Shown: one piece after another, positions 10,912 to 20,088 of the stretch
Numbering within the stretch: position 1 is the first letter of the stretch
How the letters are laid out: every line of letters begins with the position of its first letter
From: Mesorhizobium sp. M2A.F.Ca.ET.046.03.2.1
GTDB taxonomy: Bacteria; Pseudomonadota; Alphaproteobacteria; Rhizobiales; Rhizobiaceae
NCBI RefSeq assembly: GCF_003952425.1
Contig: NZ_CP034449.1
Span: forward strand, 3,348,001 to 3,412,000
Direction: 5' to 3'
Length of the DNA: 64,000 nt
Position numbers and translations under genes: made by a program
The notes under the pieces: generated by a model
Seen by the model: only the letters and a program-made list of their open reading frames with translations
What the model was told of the DNA's origin: nothing
Database searches by the model: none

Positions 10912-11008
10912 CGTTTCATCCGTTCGGGGAGATGGGGTCGATCCTTTTGGGGTCATGGCTATATGATGGGAAAGGCCGGGCTCCGTTTCAATCGGCAGGG
11001 AATATCGC

Positions 11009-11230
11009 ATGACCGAACTGACCAACAAGACCGAAACCGCGGGCGATGGCGACGGGCCGCGAAAGATGCTGACGCCGGCCGCGAGCCGCGCGCTGGCGGA
11101 GGCCGAGGCCAGGCGCAGGGAATATCGCGAGGCCGAGGCAAAATTGCCGAAGGAAATCGGCGGCCGCGGCGGCAAGGAACCCGGCCGCTATGGCGATTGG
11201 GAGGTGAAGGGCCTCACCAGCGACTTCTGA
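11009..11230 (+). CDS. DUF1674 / SdhAF4-like small protein
   Basis: A 73-residue hydrophilic protein ending in [18 protein letters not shown], the conserved C-terminal motif of DUF1674. In mitochondria this family (SDHAF4) binds the flavinated SdhA subunit during succinate dehydrogenase assembly, and the bacterial members are inferred to do the same. The ATG at 11009 follows CAGGGAATATCGC. It is divergent from htpX, with about 97 bp between the two starts. No sdh genes are nearby. Confidence 0.85.
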   Translation: MTELTNKTETAGDGDGPRKMLTPAASRALAEAEARRREYREAEAKLPKEIGGRGGKEPGRYGDWEVKGLTSDF

Positions 11231-11310
11231 CAGGAACCGGTTTCCGAGCGGAATCTGCCGAATAGTGGTCACGCAGATTGCATGCGTTGAGGATTGGTGA
11301 AAGGTCATCA

Positions 11311-11494
11311 CTTCGTCATCCTATGGCGAAGCAAGGAGCGAAGCGACGCGCGCAGACCATAGGATCCATTCCGTGACGTCGAGGCGTTTCGGCGGTCCAG
11401 AATTCTGCTCCGCTGCATTCCTCGGCCAAGGTCACGGAATGGATCCTCGGGTCTGCGCTCCGCTGCGCGTCGCTCCGCCCGTGGATGACGAAGT
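11311..11494. repeat. Intergenic palindromic element, family 1, copy A
   Basis: About 184 bp, bounded by CTTCGTCATCC and GGATGACGAAG. Inner inverted blocks are GGATCCATTCCGTGAC and GTCACGGAATGGATCC, and the centre is the perfect palindrome CAGAATTCTG. It is homologous to the elements at 18764-18949 and 28392-28577. Confidence 0.92.
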
Positions 11495-11601
11495 TCGTAA
11501 GCTTCGGCCGATCTCGAAGGTCTGGTTGATTTGGCGAAACGAACGGTGAAAATTTCACCTGCCGACAAGCCTGCAATCCGTCAAAGTCCCTGTACGAGGG
11601 A

Positions 11602-12267
11602 CTAGGCCGCAGCCCGTGTCGGCGACAAAACGATGAAACCACTTTCGTCGACCGCAATGCCGATCTCGTCATAGGAACGGATCGTCGGGTGCGGTGTGAC
11701 GAGCGGGTGGACGTGCGTGGCGCTGATCACCATCACCGAGGCGCCGGAAGCCTCGCCCGCCGCGATGCCTGCCGGCGCATCCTCGAAGACCAGGCAGTCG
11801 CGCGCCTCGACTCCAAGATGCTTTGCCGCCAGGAGAAAACAATCCGGCGCCGGCTTGCCATGGGTCACGTCTTCCGCCGTTACCATCATGGCGGGAACTG
11901 GGATGCCGGCCGCCTGCATGCGCAGCAGCGCCAGCTCGCGCGGCGCCGAGGTGGCGATGGCCCAGCGCTCCGGCGGCAGCGATTCCAGGAACGAGACGGC
12001 GCCGGGGATAGGGACGATGCCTTCGAGGTCGTCCGCCTCGGCCTTGAGCAGCGCATCGGCTTCCGCAACCACATCGACGCCCGGAAGCATCAATCCGCCG
12101 ATCGTCTCGATCGCCCGCTTGCCATGGATGGTCGGCAGGAAGGTGGCGATGTCCAGCCCGTGACGCTCCGCCCACTTCGTCCACACCCGTTCCGCCGCGG
12201 CGATCGAATTGAGCACCGTGCCGTCCATGTCGAACAGGAAGGCGGCGAACTTTGAGCCTGCGAACAT
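11602..12267 (-). CDS. HAD-superfamily (subfamily IA) sugar-phosphatase-like hydrolase
   Basis: A 221-residue haloacid-dehalogenase-type phosphatase. Motif I is FLFDMDGTVLNS, with the nucleophile and acid aspartates. Motif II lies in AIATSAPRELA and motif III/IV in KPAPDCFLLA...CLVFEDAPAGIAAG. The helical cap and the HGKRAIETI stretch resemble the GPP/YniC-type sugar phosphatases; the substrate cannot be told. The ATG at 12267 has AGGAAA seven bases upstream. The in-frame extension to 12426 has no family match and would overlap the divergent promoter. Confidence 0.85.
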   Translation of the reverse strand: MFAGSKFAAFLFDMDGTVLNSIAAAERVWTKWAERHGLDIATFLPTIHGKRAIETIGGLMLPGVDVVAEADALLKAEADDLEGIVPIPGAVSFLESLPPERWAIATSAPRELALLRMQAAGIPVPAMMVTAEDVTHGKPAPDCFLLAAKHLGVEARDCLVFEDAPAGIAAGEASGASVMVISATHVHPLVTPHPTIRSYDEIGIAVDESGFIVLSPTRAAA

Positions 12268-12454
12268 CGGATTTCCTGGAGAATCGTTTTCGGGGAGGGC
12301 GAAACGTGGTACCCAGTTTAGACCGGCCAGCACTGGCTGAGAAGGCGAGATACCCACCATTTCAATTTCGCACGGGAACAACCTCCGGTTCGTTGCGTTG
12401 AAGAGGCTGTCTTCCAAAATCGCCACGGAGCCAAAACCACCAAGGGGGCATGCG

Positions 12455-13324
12455 ATGCTGATCCGGCTCGGCTATGAAATCGCCATCGAATGCGCGGCGG
12501 CGACGCCGATCATCTCGCTTCTCGACATCCATCCCGACCGGCATGCCGACATCAAGCGGCAAACGCGGGTCCTGACCTCGCCCTCGGTGCCGACCCGGAC
12601 TTATCACGACCGCCACGGCAATATCTGCCGTCGCTTCACGGCGCCCGCCGGAAGCTTCCGCATCCTCTATGACGCGGTGATCGAGGACAGCGGCGAGACG
12701 GACGAGGTCAACACGCTGGCGCGAGAAACGCCGGTCGCGGAACTGCCCGACGACGTGCTGACCTATCTGCTCGGCAGCCGCTATTGCGAGACCGACCACC
12801 TCGGCAGCATCGCCTGGCAGCTTTTCGGCCAGCTCCCGCCCGGCTGGGCGCGCGTTCAGGCGATCGTCGACTATGTCAACAGCCGGCTCTCCTTCGGCTA
12901 CGGCTACGCTCGCGCCACCCGCACGGCGGCCCAGGCGCATGAGGAGCGTGTCGGGGTCTGCCGCGATTTCGCGCATCTGGCGATCACGCTTTGCCGATGC
13001 ATGAACATTCCGGCGCGCTACGTGAACGGCTATCTCGGCGATATCGGCGTGCCGGCCGATCCGGCCCCGATGGATTTTTCTGCCTGGATGGAAGTCTTCC
13101 TCGACGGCAAATGGTACACGTTCGACCCGCGCCACAACCGGCCGCGCATCGGCCGGGTCGTCATCGCGCGCGGCCGCGACGCCACCGACGTGCCGCTGCT
13201 GCACAGTTTCGGTCCGCACCGGCTCTCTCTTTTCAAGGTGTGGACCTACGAGCAGGAAGGCAATCGCTTCAATCCTCCGCATCACGGCGTCGATCGGACG
13301 GTGAGCGCGCAGATGTTAGCCTAG
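12455..13324 (+). CDS. Transglutaminase-like protein with a Ser in place of the usual catalytic His
   Basis: A 289-residue protein with an N-terminal beta-sandwich extension and a C-terminal transglutaminase-like (papain-fold) domain. The catalytic cysteine is Cys169 in GVCRDFAHLA, and the aspartate is Asp224 in WYTFDPRHN. At the position where the superfamily has His (HAW), this protein has Ser209 in DFSAWMEVF. It may be inactive or use another general base; I am not sure how common this is in close homologues. The ATG at 12455 follows AAGGGGGC. It is divergent from the HAD gene. Such proteins often sit near alpha-E and circularly permuted ATP-grasp genes, which are absent here. Confidence 0.8.
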   Translation: MLIRLGYEIAIECAAATPIISLLDIHPDRHADIKRQTRVLTSPSVPTRTYHDRHGNICRRFTAPAGSFRILYDAVIEDSGETDEVNTLARETPVAELPDDVLTYLLGSRYCETDHLGSIAWQLFGQLPPGWARVQAIVDYVNSRLSFGYGYARATRTAAQAHEERVGVCRDFAHLAITLCRCMNIPARYVNGYLGDIGVPADPAPMDFSAWMEVFLDGKWYTFDPRHNRPRIGRVVIARGRDATDVPLLHSFGPHRLSLFKVWTYEQEGNRFNPPHHGVDRTVSAQMLA

Positions 13325-13620
13325 GCTCGACAGACCCTGCGCCGTGCCATGTTTCATCGGGGCCGCCGACCCGCTTCGGCACAGCCCGATCGTGCCAAAC
13401 AGGGATCGGACGCGACAGTCCTCAAGATCATGGTAAGCGCTTCATGAAGCTGGCTTCGCCAGCGCATTCTCGTTAACTTCCTGTTCACCCTCAACTTTGC
13501 CGAAAGCAAGCAGAAACAATGCACTAACCGCCTGTTAAGCGTCTTTCGGCGGCTTCTGGCCGAAATCCTGCAACGCCTTTGCCGAGCGGCGCAGCGCCGC
13601 AGACAGTGGAGGCGGAAGGC

Positions 13621-15038
13621 ATGCGGCAGTTCAGAGGTGTCGTTCGTGGGGTGGACGGCTTTAGCCGGAATCGCGAAGGCAATTTCGCGGTTCTGTTCGG
13701 AGCTGCCGTGTCTGTCCTCGCGCTGGGGGTGGGATTCGCGGTCAACATCTCGCAACTCAACAATGCGAGCTCGAGCTTGCAGGGTGTCGTCGACGCGGCC
13801 GTGACCTCGACGGCCCGCGATCTCACCCTCGGCGTCATCACGGAAGCCGACGCCAGCAAAACGGTGCAGGCATTCCTCGACGCCAACGGCACCGCCGGCA
13901 TCCTGATGCAGGCCGACCAGGTGGTGCTGGACAAGCTTACGGTCGACAGGACAGCCAACACCGTGCAGGCCGATGCGCATGCCGATGTCGGCCTCTTCTT
14001 TCCGCTGTTCAGCACCGACAGCATGCGCCGCGTGACCGCTTCGACCACCGCGCTCTACTCGGACAAGACGGTGGAGGTGGCGATGATGCTCGATGTTACC
14101 GGTTCGATGGCTCCCGACTGGCGCGCCAAGACCAACAAGATCGGCGACCTGAGGACCGCCGCGTCACAGACGGTCAAGGGTCTCCTGGATCAGAATCGGG
14201 ACCCCAATGATCCCCGGATTCGGGTGTCGATCATCCCCTATGCCGAAGCCGTCAACACCGGCCGCCTGGCCGACACGGTCTTCGTGGAGACCGAGATGGG
14301 GCCGAAAGTGCCGCCGCCGATCGATACCGCGGTGCCGGTTTCTGCCACGGTGTCCGACAATTGCGCAACCGAGCGCAAGGACAAGGACGGCTACGTCGAT
14401 TACTCGTCGGACGGGCCCTACACGCAACGGCGCGACAATCAGGGCAGGATCTATCTGGCCAAGGTCAACCGCGACTACCGTGTGAAGGTATGCCCCACGG
14501 CCACTCTGGTTCCGCTTACTGCCGATGAGGACAAGCTGGTGACGGCGATCGAACATTTTCAGGCCGGGGGCGTGACCGCAGGCGGCATTGCCGCGCAGTG
14601 GGGCTATTACATGCTCTCGCCATCCTGGCGTACGGCTATATCGAGCGCTCGCCTAGGCGCCGGCCCCGCCAACTTCGATCGCAACAGGGTGGCCAAGATC
14701 GCCATTCTGATGACGGACGGCCAGTTCAACACCGCCTTTGCCGGCGGACGCGGCGCGTCCAGGTCGCAGGATCAAGGTCAGAAGTCGCGCGCCAATGCCG
14801 AAAACATCTGCGATAACATGAAGCGCGACGGCATCGAGATATTCACCATCGCTTCGATCTCAACGATCTGGCGATGACCGCAACCGAACGCGATCAGGCC
14901 AAGTCCGTGTTGAAGGACTGCGCGACCGACGACACCTCGTCGCTCAAGCATTATTACGAGGCCGCCAACGGCGCCGAATTGTCCCATGCCTTCGGCGAAA
15001 TCAGCCGCAATATCGAGAAGCTCACAATCAGCCGCTGA
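13621..15038 (+). pseudogene. TadG-like vWA pilus-assembly protein, broken by a one-base frameshift
   Basis: Frame 1 runs 13621-14877; the rest (about 60 codons to the TGA at 15036-15038) is in the next frame. The N-terminus has the TadE/TadG-like hydrophobic helix (GNFAVLFGAAVSVLALGVGF, residues 22-41). A von Willebrand A domain follows, with the MIDAS motif MLDVTGSM and later LMTDGQFN. At about 14851 the sequence reads ACCATCGCTTCGAT. One extra G (ATC GGC TTC GAT) restores FTIGFDLNDLAMTATERDQA and a normal C-terminus ending NIEKLTISR. Homologues work in Flp/Tad pili or as secreted adhesin-like proteins. It is either a real pseudogene or a homopolymer sequencing error. Confidence 0.85.
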
Positions 15039-15055
15039 CCTGCAGCGCCGACCCC

Positions 15056-15150
15056 AAAGCGCGTCGCGATCTTTCAGATTCGCTCCATGCGCTTTTACGT
15101 TTTTGACTTTACGCATTTCTCCCAAAACCGGTTCCCACCTTCGGGAGACA
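15056..15150. repeat. Dispersed rhizobial intergenic repeat-like segment
   Basis: AT-richer stretch with CCATGCGCTTTTACGTTTTTGA and CCCAAAACCGGTTCCCACCT. It resembles the short sequence commonly scattered between genes in Mesorhizobium and relatives. This is from memory of the genus and was not searched. A related phrase, AAAGCGGGTTCCCGCTTTTT, occurs upstream of the glucuronate isomerase gene near 40300. Confidence 0.45.
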
Positions 15151-15164
15151 CGCCTCATACGGAA

Positions 15165-15198
15165 AAGGCCGCCGCTTCTTGACGAAGCAGGCGGCCTT
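15165..15198 (-). terminator. Strong intrinsic terminator hairpin
   Basis: Arms AAGGCCGCC (15165-15173) and GGCGGCCTT (15190-15198) pair perfectly, and inner arms GCTTC/GAAGC extend the stem to 14 bp with one bulge. Read on the minus strand the stem is followed by TTCC, giving TTTTCC after the GC-rich part. It sits 3' of the small ORF at 15268-15339 and probably ends that transcript; it may also stop readthrough from the TadG-like gene. Confidence 0.7.
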
Positions 15199-15267
15199 CC
15201 GTGTTTCCGTCCATGACGCGGCTCCTGGCGGCAACCCCTTCGGGTTACCTGCCGCGCGTCTCGCGCC

Positions 15268-15339
15268 TTAACGGGAAGACTGCTTCCCGGAAGTGCAATC
15301 CGCAGAGCTCACGTTATGGAAAACGAAATCACTCGACAT
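15268..15339 (-). CDS. 23-residue ORF with near-perfect Shine-Dalgarno (candidate leader peptide or small protein)
   Basis: The minus strand reads CCGAAAGGAGGTGATCCG immediately before ATG at 15339. The AAAGGAGGTGATCC part is fully complementary to the 3' end of 16S rRNA. The ORF starts MSSDFVFHNVSSADC and ends in SSR before TAA. Upstream is a hairpin (CACCCC/GGGGTG, 15369-15386). Downstream are a nested stem (GACGCG...CGCGTC with GTAACCC/GGGTTGC inside) and the terminator at 15165-15198. It lies 75 bp beyond the MOSC stop, so it could be cotranscribed or independent. The function is unknown. The unusually strong ribosome site argues that it is translated. Confidence 0.55.
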   Translation of the reverse strand: MSSDFVFHNVSSADCTSGKQSSR

Positions 15340-15413
15340 CGGATCACCTCCTTTCGGTTTGTTGAACACACCCCAATGATGGGGTGCGTTGCAGCAAAAG
15401 ACAAGAGGGCAGG

Positions 15414-16178
15414 TCAGAGGAAGCGCATCGGCGCGCCGATCCCGATCCGCGCCGGCCGGTCGACGGTGCAGTAGACGCCGAGATTGTGGGCGTTGTGGCG
15501 AACCAGGTTGCGCAGGATGCCGGGGTCGGTGTCGAAGCCGTCCTGGGCGATGATGGTGAAGCCGCAGCGGCGGCAGGGTTCGGAGACGGTGAGTTCAAGA
15601 TCGCCGACCGCGAGCTTTCTTCCGATCCATTCCGTCTCCGGGAAGGCGCCTTCGACAGGCGCCATGTCGACGACGATGTTGGGCCGGAAGCGGCGCGGAT
15701 CGGGCGTGCCCTCCGGATGCAGGGCCTTCAGGCGGGCCAGCGAGGCAGTGGTGAGCAGATGGATCGGCGTTTTGGCATAGCGGGCTGCGGTCAGCGGCCC
15801 GGTATGGAAGGGCGCCGCGTTCTCAGCGCCGAACGGACGGATGGAGGCCGCGAAGCCGAGGAAGGCCGAAATCGCGCGGTCGCTTTCCGGGTCGGGCGCC
15901 GGCAGCCAGCCGCCGCCGGGCACGGCGACTTCCAGGCGCCATTCCTTGCTCATCGGGGCCCCGCTCAGCCGGGTGCGAATAAGCGGCACTTTGTGCCACT
16001 TTGTTTCGCGGTCTGGCCTTGCGATCTCGCCGTCGGAAGCATCGACCAGTCCAAACAGCCGGTCACCATCGACAGTCGTCGTGCCGACCGAAATGGCGTC
16101 GAGCCGCTCGCCGGCGAGCGAGCTCGCCGGATAGCGCCAGAGCTGGCTGACGGAGCCGAGGATCGTCTCGCCGGCCAT
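15414..16178 (-). CDS. MOSC-domain protein with N-terminal MOSC beta-barrel
   Basis: A 254-residue protein. The N-terminal MOSC_N barrel (residues 1-110, with VSQLWRYPASSLAGE) is followed by a MOSC sulfur-carrier domain. This has PRRFRPNIVVD and the conserved cysteine motif EPCRRCGFT, whose Cys would carry sulfur or bind the molybdenum cofactor. Relatives include YcbX and the mARC-type molybdoenzymes, which detoxify N-hydroxylated compounds; the substrate here is unknown. The start overlaps the acsA stop as TGATG, so the two are translationally coupled. Confidence 0.87.
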   Translation of the reverse strand: MAGETILGSVSQLWRYPASSLAGERLDAISVGTTTVDGDRLFGLVDASDGEIARPDRETKWHKVPLIRTRLSGAPMSKEWRLEVAVPGGGWLPAPDPESDRAISAFLGFAASIRPFGAENAAPFHTGPLTAARYAKTPIHLLTTASLARLKALHPEGTPDPRRFRPNIVVDMAPVEGAFPETEWIGRKLAVGDLELTVSEPCRRCGFTIIAQDGFDTDPGILRNLVRHNAHNLGVYCTVDRPARIGIGAPMRFL

Positions 16179-18133
16179 CAGCCTCTCTTGTTCTGGCGGT
16201 TGACGACGAGGTCGTCGACCACGGCCGGGTCGGCGAGGGTCGAGGTGTCGCCCAGCGAACCGAAATCGTCCTCGGCGATCTTGCGCAGGATGCGGCGCAT
16301 GATCTTGCCGGAACGGGTCTTGGGCAGGCCGGGCGCGAACTGGATCTTGTCCGGCGTGGCGATGGCGCCGATCTCCTTGCGGACATGGGCGACGAGTTCC
16401 TTGCGCAGATCCTCGCTGCCCGTCTCTCCGGCCATCAGGGTGACATAGCAGTAGATTCCCTGCCCCTTGATGTCGTGCGGATAGCCGACGACCGCGGCCT
16501 CGGAAACCTTGTCGTGGCTGACCAGCGCCGATTCGACCTCGGCCGTGCCCATGCGGTGCCCGGAGACGTTGATGACGTCGTCGACGCGGCCGGTGATCCA
16601 GTAATAGCCGTCGGCGTCGCGGCGGCAGCCGTCGCCGGTGAAGTACTTGCCCTTGTAGGTCGAGAAATAGGTCTGCACGAACCGCTCGTGGTCGCCATAG
16701 ACGGTGCGCATCTGGCCCGGCCAGGAATCGGTTATGCAGAGATTGCCGTCGGTGGCGCCTTCCAGCACCTTGCCTTCACCGTCGACCAGCTGCGGCTGAA
16801 CGCCGAAGAAGGGCCGGGTGGCGGAACCGGCTTTCAGGTCCGTGGCGCCGGGCAGCGGCGTGATCAGGATGCCGCCGGTCTCGGTCTGCCACCATGTGTC
16901 GACGATCGGCACCTTGCCGTTGCCGACGACGTTGAAATACCACTCCCAGGCTTCCGGGTTGATCGGCTCGCCGACCGACCCCAGAACGCGCAGCGACTTG
17001 CGTGAGGTCTTCTTCACATGGCCGTCGCCGGCGCCCATCAGCGCGCGCAGCGCCGTCGGCGCGGTGTAGAAGATGTTGACCTTGTGCTTGTCGATGACCT
17101 CCCAGAAGCGCGCCTGGGAGGGATAGTTCGGCACGCCCTCGAACATCAGCGTGGTGGCGCCGTTGGCCAGAGGTCCGTAGACGATATAGCTGTGGCCGGT
17201 CACCCAGCCGACATCGGCGGTGCACCAATAGACGTCGCCGTCATGGTAGTCGAAGACATATTGGTGCGTCATCGAGGCATAGACGAGATAGCCGGCGGTG
17301 GTGTGCAGGACGCCCTTCGGCTTGCCGGTCGAGCCGGAGGTGTAGAGGATGAACAGCGGATCCTCTGCCTTCATCTTCTCCGGCTTGCATTCAGCCTTCA
17401 CCGAAGCGACTTCGTCGTGATACCAGACGTCGCGACCGGGAGCCCAGCCGACCTTGCCGCCGGTGCGGCGCACGACCACGACCTTGTTGACCATCACGAA
17501 GTTCCTGGCGGCGATGTCGATCGCCTTGTCGGCATTGTCCTTCAGCGGAATGGTCTTGCCGCCGCGCAGACCTTCATCGGCGGTGATGACGAAGGTCGAT
17601 TCGCAGTCGACGATGCGGCCGGCGAGCGCGTCCGGCGAGAAGCCGCCGAAGACGATCGAATGGATGGCGCCGATGCGGGTGCAGGCGAGCATCGCATAGG
17701 CCGCTTCCGGGATCATCGGCATGTAGATGGTGACGCGGTCGCCCTTCTTGACGCCGTGCTTCTTCATCACATTGGCGAGCCGGCATACATGTTCGTAAAG
17801 CTCGTTGTAGGTGATCTTCCTGTCGTCGTAGGGATTGTCGCCTTCCCAGATGATGGCGGTCTGGTTGCCGCGCTTCTTCAGGTGCCGGTCGATGCAATTG
17901 TAGGAGACGTTGGTCTGGCCGTCCTCGAACCACTTGATCGAGACCTTGCCGTCGAACGAGGTGTTCTTGACCTTCGTGAAAGGCTTGAACCAGTCGATGC
18001 GCTTGCCGTGCTTGCCCCAGAACTTGTCCGGGTTCTTCACGCTGTCGGCATACCATTTGAGGTAGGTATCGTTGTCGATCAACGCGTTCTTCTTCCACGC
18101 CGGCTGGACGCGGTGGACATGCACATCGGACAT
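16178..18133 (-). CDS. acsA: Acetyl-CoA synthetase
   Basis: Activates acetate to acetyl-CoA via acetyl-AMP, allowing growth on acetate. At 651 residues it is the normal length. The AMP-binding P-loop-like motif is [15 protein letters not shown], the aryl/acetate pocket region is WWQTETGG, and the C-terminal [11 protein letters not shown] contains the catalytic lysine that is inactivated by acetylation in this family. The ATG at 18133 (MSDVHVHRV) has GGGAGGAAAG upstream; the longer frame to 18184 lacks one. It forms a two-gene unit with the MOSC gene. Confidence 0.97.
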   Translation of the reverse strand: MSDVHVHRVQPAWKKNALIDNDTYLKWYADSVKNPDKFWGKHGKRIDWFKPFTKVKNTSFDGKVSIKWFEDGQTNVSYNCIDRHLKKRGNQTAIIWEGDNPYDDRKITYNELYEHVCRLANVMKKHGVKKGDRVTIYMPMIPEAAYAMLACTRIGAIHSIVFGGFSPDALAGRIVDCESTFVITADEGLRGGKTIPLKDNADKAIDIAARNFVMVNKVVVVRRTGGKVGWAPGRDVWYHDEVASVKAECKPEKMKAEDPLFILYTSGSTGKPKGVLHTTAGYLVYASMTHQYVFDYHDGDVYWCTADVGWVTGHSYIVYGPLANGATTLMFEGVPNYPSQARFWEVIDKHKVNIFYTAPTALRALMGAGDGHVKKTSRKSLRVLGSVGEPINPEAWEWYFNVVGNGKVPIVDTWWQTETGGILITPLPGATDLKAGSATRPFFGVQPQLVDGEGKVLEGATDGNLCITDSWPGQMRTVYGDHERFVQTYFSTYKGKYFTGDGCRRDADGYYWITGRVDDVINVSGHRMGTAEVESALVSHDKVSEAAVVGYPHDIKGQGIYCYVTLMAGETGSEDLRKELVAHVRKEIGAIATPDKIQFAPGLPKTRSGKIMRRILRKIAEDDFGSLGDTSTLADPAVVDDLVVNRQNKRG

Positions 18134-18437
18134 TTTCTGCTTTCCTCCCAAACCACTCTCGCCGGCTTGAGCCGCCAGCGGCATCGCGGCAAAACGGCCG
18201 CGAATTCGCGGGCATTATTAACAGTTCCGTCGTGGCGGCAATATTAGACGTTGGATTCGCGCGGCGGGATGACGCAGGGGCAAGCGCCCAAGGCTACTAG
18301 CACTCCCGCTGGGCGGCTGCTAACCGCCTGTTTTAATGAGAAAAATTTTTAGGGACCTCGCAAAAAACCATAGACAGTTAAGCAACCGTGCGCACAATTC
18401 GGCGTTGGGAGGAAGGAGAATCAACCAAGGAAACGCA

Positions 18438-18710
18438 ATGCGCGACAATTCCGAAATGGACCTGATGCTCAGGGGATATGGGCTGACCACGGCCAAGATC
18501 CTTTACCACTATCCGGACCACCCGCACCTGCTGCAAAGCTTTGTCTGGCAGGATTACGACATAGCGCCGCAATTCCCGGTGCTGATCCGCTTCATCGAAT
18601 TCTGGAAGACCAAGCTCGACGGACCGCTGCATTCGGTGACGTATACCCACCAGAGGCTCGTCGCGCCGAATGAGTGGCGGAAGGTCGATGGGGAGTTTCT
18701 GGTGCACTGA
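18438..18710 (+). CDS. Usg family protein
   Basis: A 90-residue soluble protein of the alphaproteobacterial Usg family (first named next to a trp gene). It has the characteristic LMLRGYGLTTAKILYHYPDH and FVWQDYDIAPQFPVL stretches. The role is unknown. The ATG at 18438 follows CAAGGAAACGCA. It is divergent from acsA across about 300 bp (18134-18437); apart from the two promoter regions I see nothing distinctive there. Confidence 0.87.
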   Translation: MRDNSEMDLMLRGYGLTTAKILYHYPDHPHLLQSFVWQDYDIAPQFPVLIRFIEFWKTKLDGPLHSVTYTHQRLVAPNEWRKVDGEFLVH

Positions 18711-18763
18711 GGCGTTGCCCAGAAGTTCTCTGGACGTCGAATGTTTGGCGGAAACGCCTGTGA

Positions 18764-18949
18764 CTTCGTCATCCACGGGCGGAGCAAGGAGCGAAGCGAC
18801 GCGGCGCAGACCCGAGGATCCATTCCGTGACTTCGAAGCGTTGCGGCGATCCAGAATTCTGCTCGCCGCGCCTACGATCGAGGTAACGGAATGGATCCTC
18901 GGGTCTTCGCGACGCCGCTTCGCGGCTGCTTCGCCCGTGGATGACGAAG
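18764..18949. repeat. Intergenic palindromic element, family 1, copy B
   Basis: About 186 bp, bounded by CTTCGTCATCC and GGATGACGAAG. It carries GGCGGAGCAAGGAGCGAAG, the paired GGATCCATTCCGT and ACGGAATGGATCC blocks, and the central CAGAATTCTG. It is closely similar to copies A and C in this window. It lies between usg and a convergent aldo/keto reductase. Confidence 0.92.
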
Positions 18950-19016
18950 TTCAGAGGGCTGCGGCTAATCTCGCGCGTTCACGCTCGCGCTGAGGGGGCA
19001 GCTTCAGCGCCGGCGA

Positions 19017-20051
19017 TCACACCGCCGGCGGGTTCAGCCGGGCGAAGCCTTCTTGGCGCCGATAGGGGAAGTAGGGATAGGGCGCCGTCACCGCGCTCGC
19101 TTCGTCGAGCGCCTTGATCTGTTGGGGCGTCAGCGTCCAGCCGACGGCGCCGAGGTTCTGGCGGAGCTGTTCCTCGTTGCGCGCGCCGATGATCACCGAC
19201 GACACGGTCGGCCGCTGCAGGAGCCAGTTGATGGCGACCTGCGGCACGGTCTTGCCGGTCTCGGCGGCGACCGCTTCCAGCGCATCGACCACCTTGAAAA
19301 GATGCTCGTCCTCGACCGGCGGGCCGAAATCGGCTGTGCCGTGCAGCCGGCTCTTTTCCGGCAAGGGCTGGCCGCGGCGGATCTTGCCGGTCAGCCGGCC
19401 CCAGCCGAGCGGACTCCACACCAGGGCGCCGACGCCCTGGTCGAGGCCGAGCGGCATCAGTTCCCACTCATAGTCGCGGCCCACCAGCGAATAATAGACC
19501 TGATGCGCGACGTAGCGCGGGTAGCCGTGTTTGTCGGCCAGGCCGAGCGATTTCATCACCTGCCAACTGGAGAAGTTGGAGACGCCGACATAGCGCAGCC
19601 TGCCGGAGCGCACGAGGTCGTCCAGCGCCGACAGCACTTCCTCGATCGGTGTCGAGGCGTCGAAGGCATGGAGCTGCAAAAGGTCGATATAGTCGGTGCC
19701 GAGACGCTTCAGCGCCGCGTCGACGGAGCGGATCAGGCGGGAGCGCGACGAGCCCCAGTCGGCCGGACCGTCGCCCATCGGCAACGACGTCTTGGTCGAG
19801 ATCAGCACCGCGTCGCGACGGCCCCTGATCGCCTCGCCAAGCACCTCTTCCGAGACGCCGTTGGAATAGACATCGGCCGTGTCGAAAAGATTGACGCCCG
19901 CCTCCAGGCAGATGTCGACCAGCCGGCGCGCCTCTTTCGCGTCGCTGTTGCCCCAATGGCCGAAGAGGGGACCGGAGCCGCCAAAGGTTCCGGCGCCGAA
20001 GGAAAGCGCCGGCACTTTCAGGCCGGAGGCGCCGAGAGGTCGATAATCCAT
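19017..20051 (-). CDS. Aldo/keto reductase
   Basis: A 344-residue (alpha/beta)8 NADPH oxidoreductase. The family signatures are clear: GVNLFDTADVYSNGVSEEVLG with the catalytic Asp-Tyr, STKTSLP with the Lys, YIDLLQLHAFD with the His, and the cofactor-binding IIGARNEEQL near the C-terminus. The substrate is unknown. The ATG at 20051 follows CAGGAGAAAAAAG; the ORF extension to 20390 overlaps the MFS gene and is not used. It is probably cotranscribed downstream of the MFS gene, 37 bp away. Confidence 0.93.
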   Translation of the reverse strand: MDYRPLGASGLKVPALSFGAGTFGGSGPLFGHWGNSDAKEARRLVDICLEAGVNLFDTADVYSNGVSEEVLGEAIRGRRDAVLISTKTSLPMGDGPADWGSSRSRLIRSVDAALKRLGTDYIDLLQLHAFDASTPIEEVLSALDDLVRSGRLRYVGVSNFSSWQVMKSLGLADKHGYPRYVAHQVYYSLVGRDYEWELMPLGLDQGVGALVWSPLGWGRLTGKIRRGQPLPEKSRLHGTADFGPPVEDEHLFKVVDALEAVAAETGKTVPQVAINWLLQRPTVSSVIIGARNEEQLRQNLGAVGWTLTPQQIKALDEASAVTAPYPYFPYRRQEGFARLNPPAV

Positions 20052-20088
20052 CTTTTTTCTCCTGATTGGATGTCGAAGGGATCGGCGT

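Noticed and set aside
11308..11672. Short ORFs across the family 1 palindrome
   Set aside because: Similar short ORFs appear in all three repeat copies and reflect the palindrome, not coding.
15155..15214. 19-residue minus-strand ORF (starts MDGNTEGRLL) after GGAG
   Set aside because: Its codons run through the terminator stem at 15165-15198, so it is more likely a by-product of the RNA structure than a gene.
15340..15355. Plus-strand GGATCACCTCCTTTC resembling the 3' end of 16S rRNA
   Set aside because: No other 16S sequence is nearby; it is simply the complement of the strong ribosome site on the minus strand.
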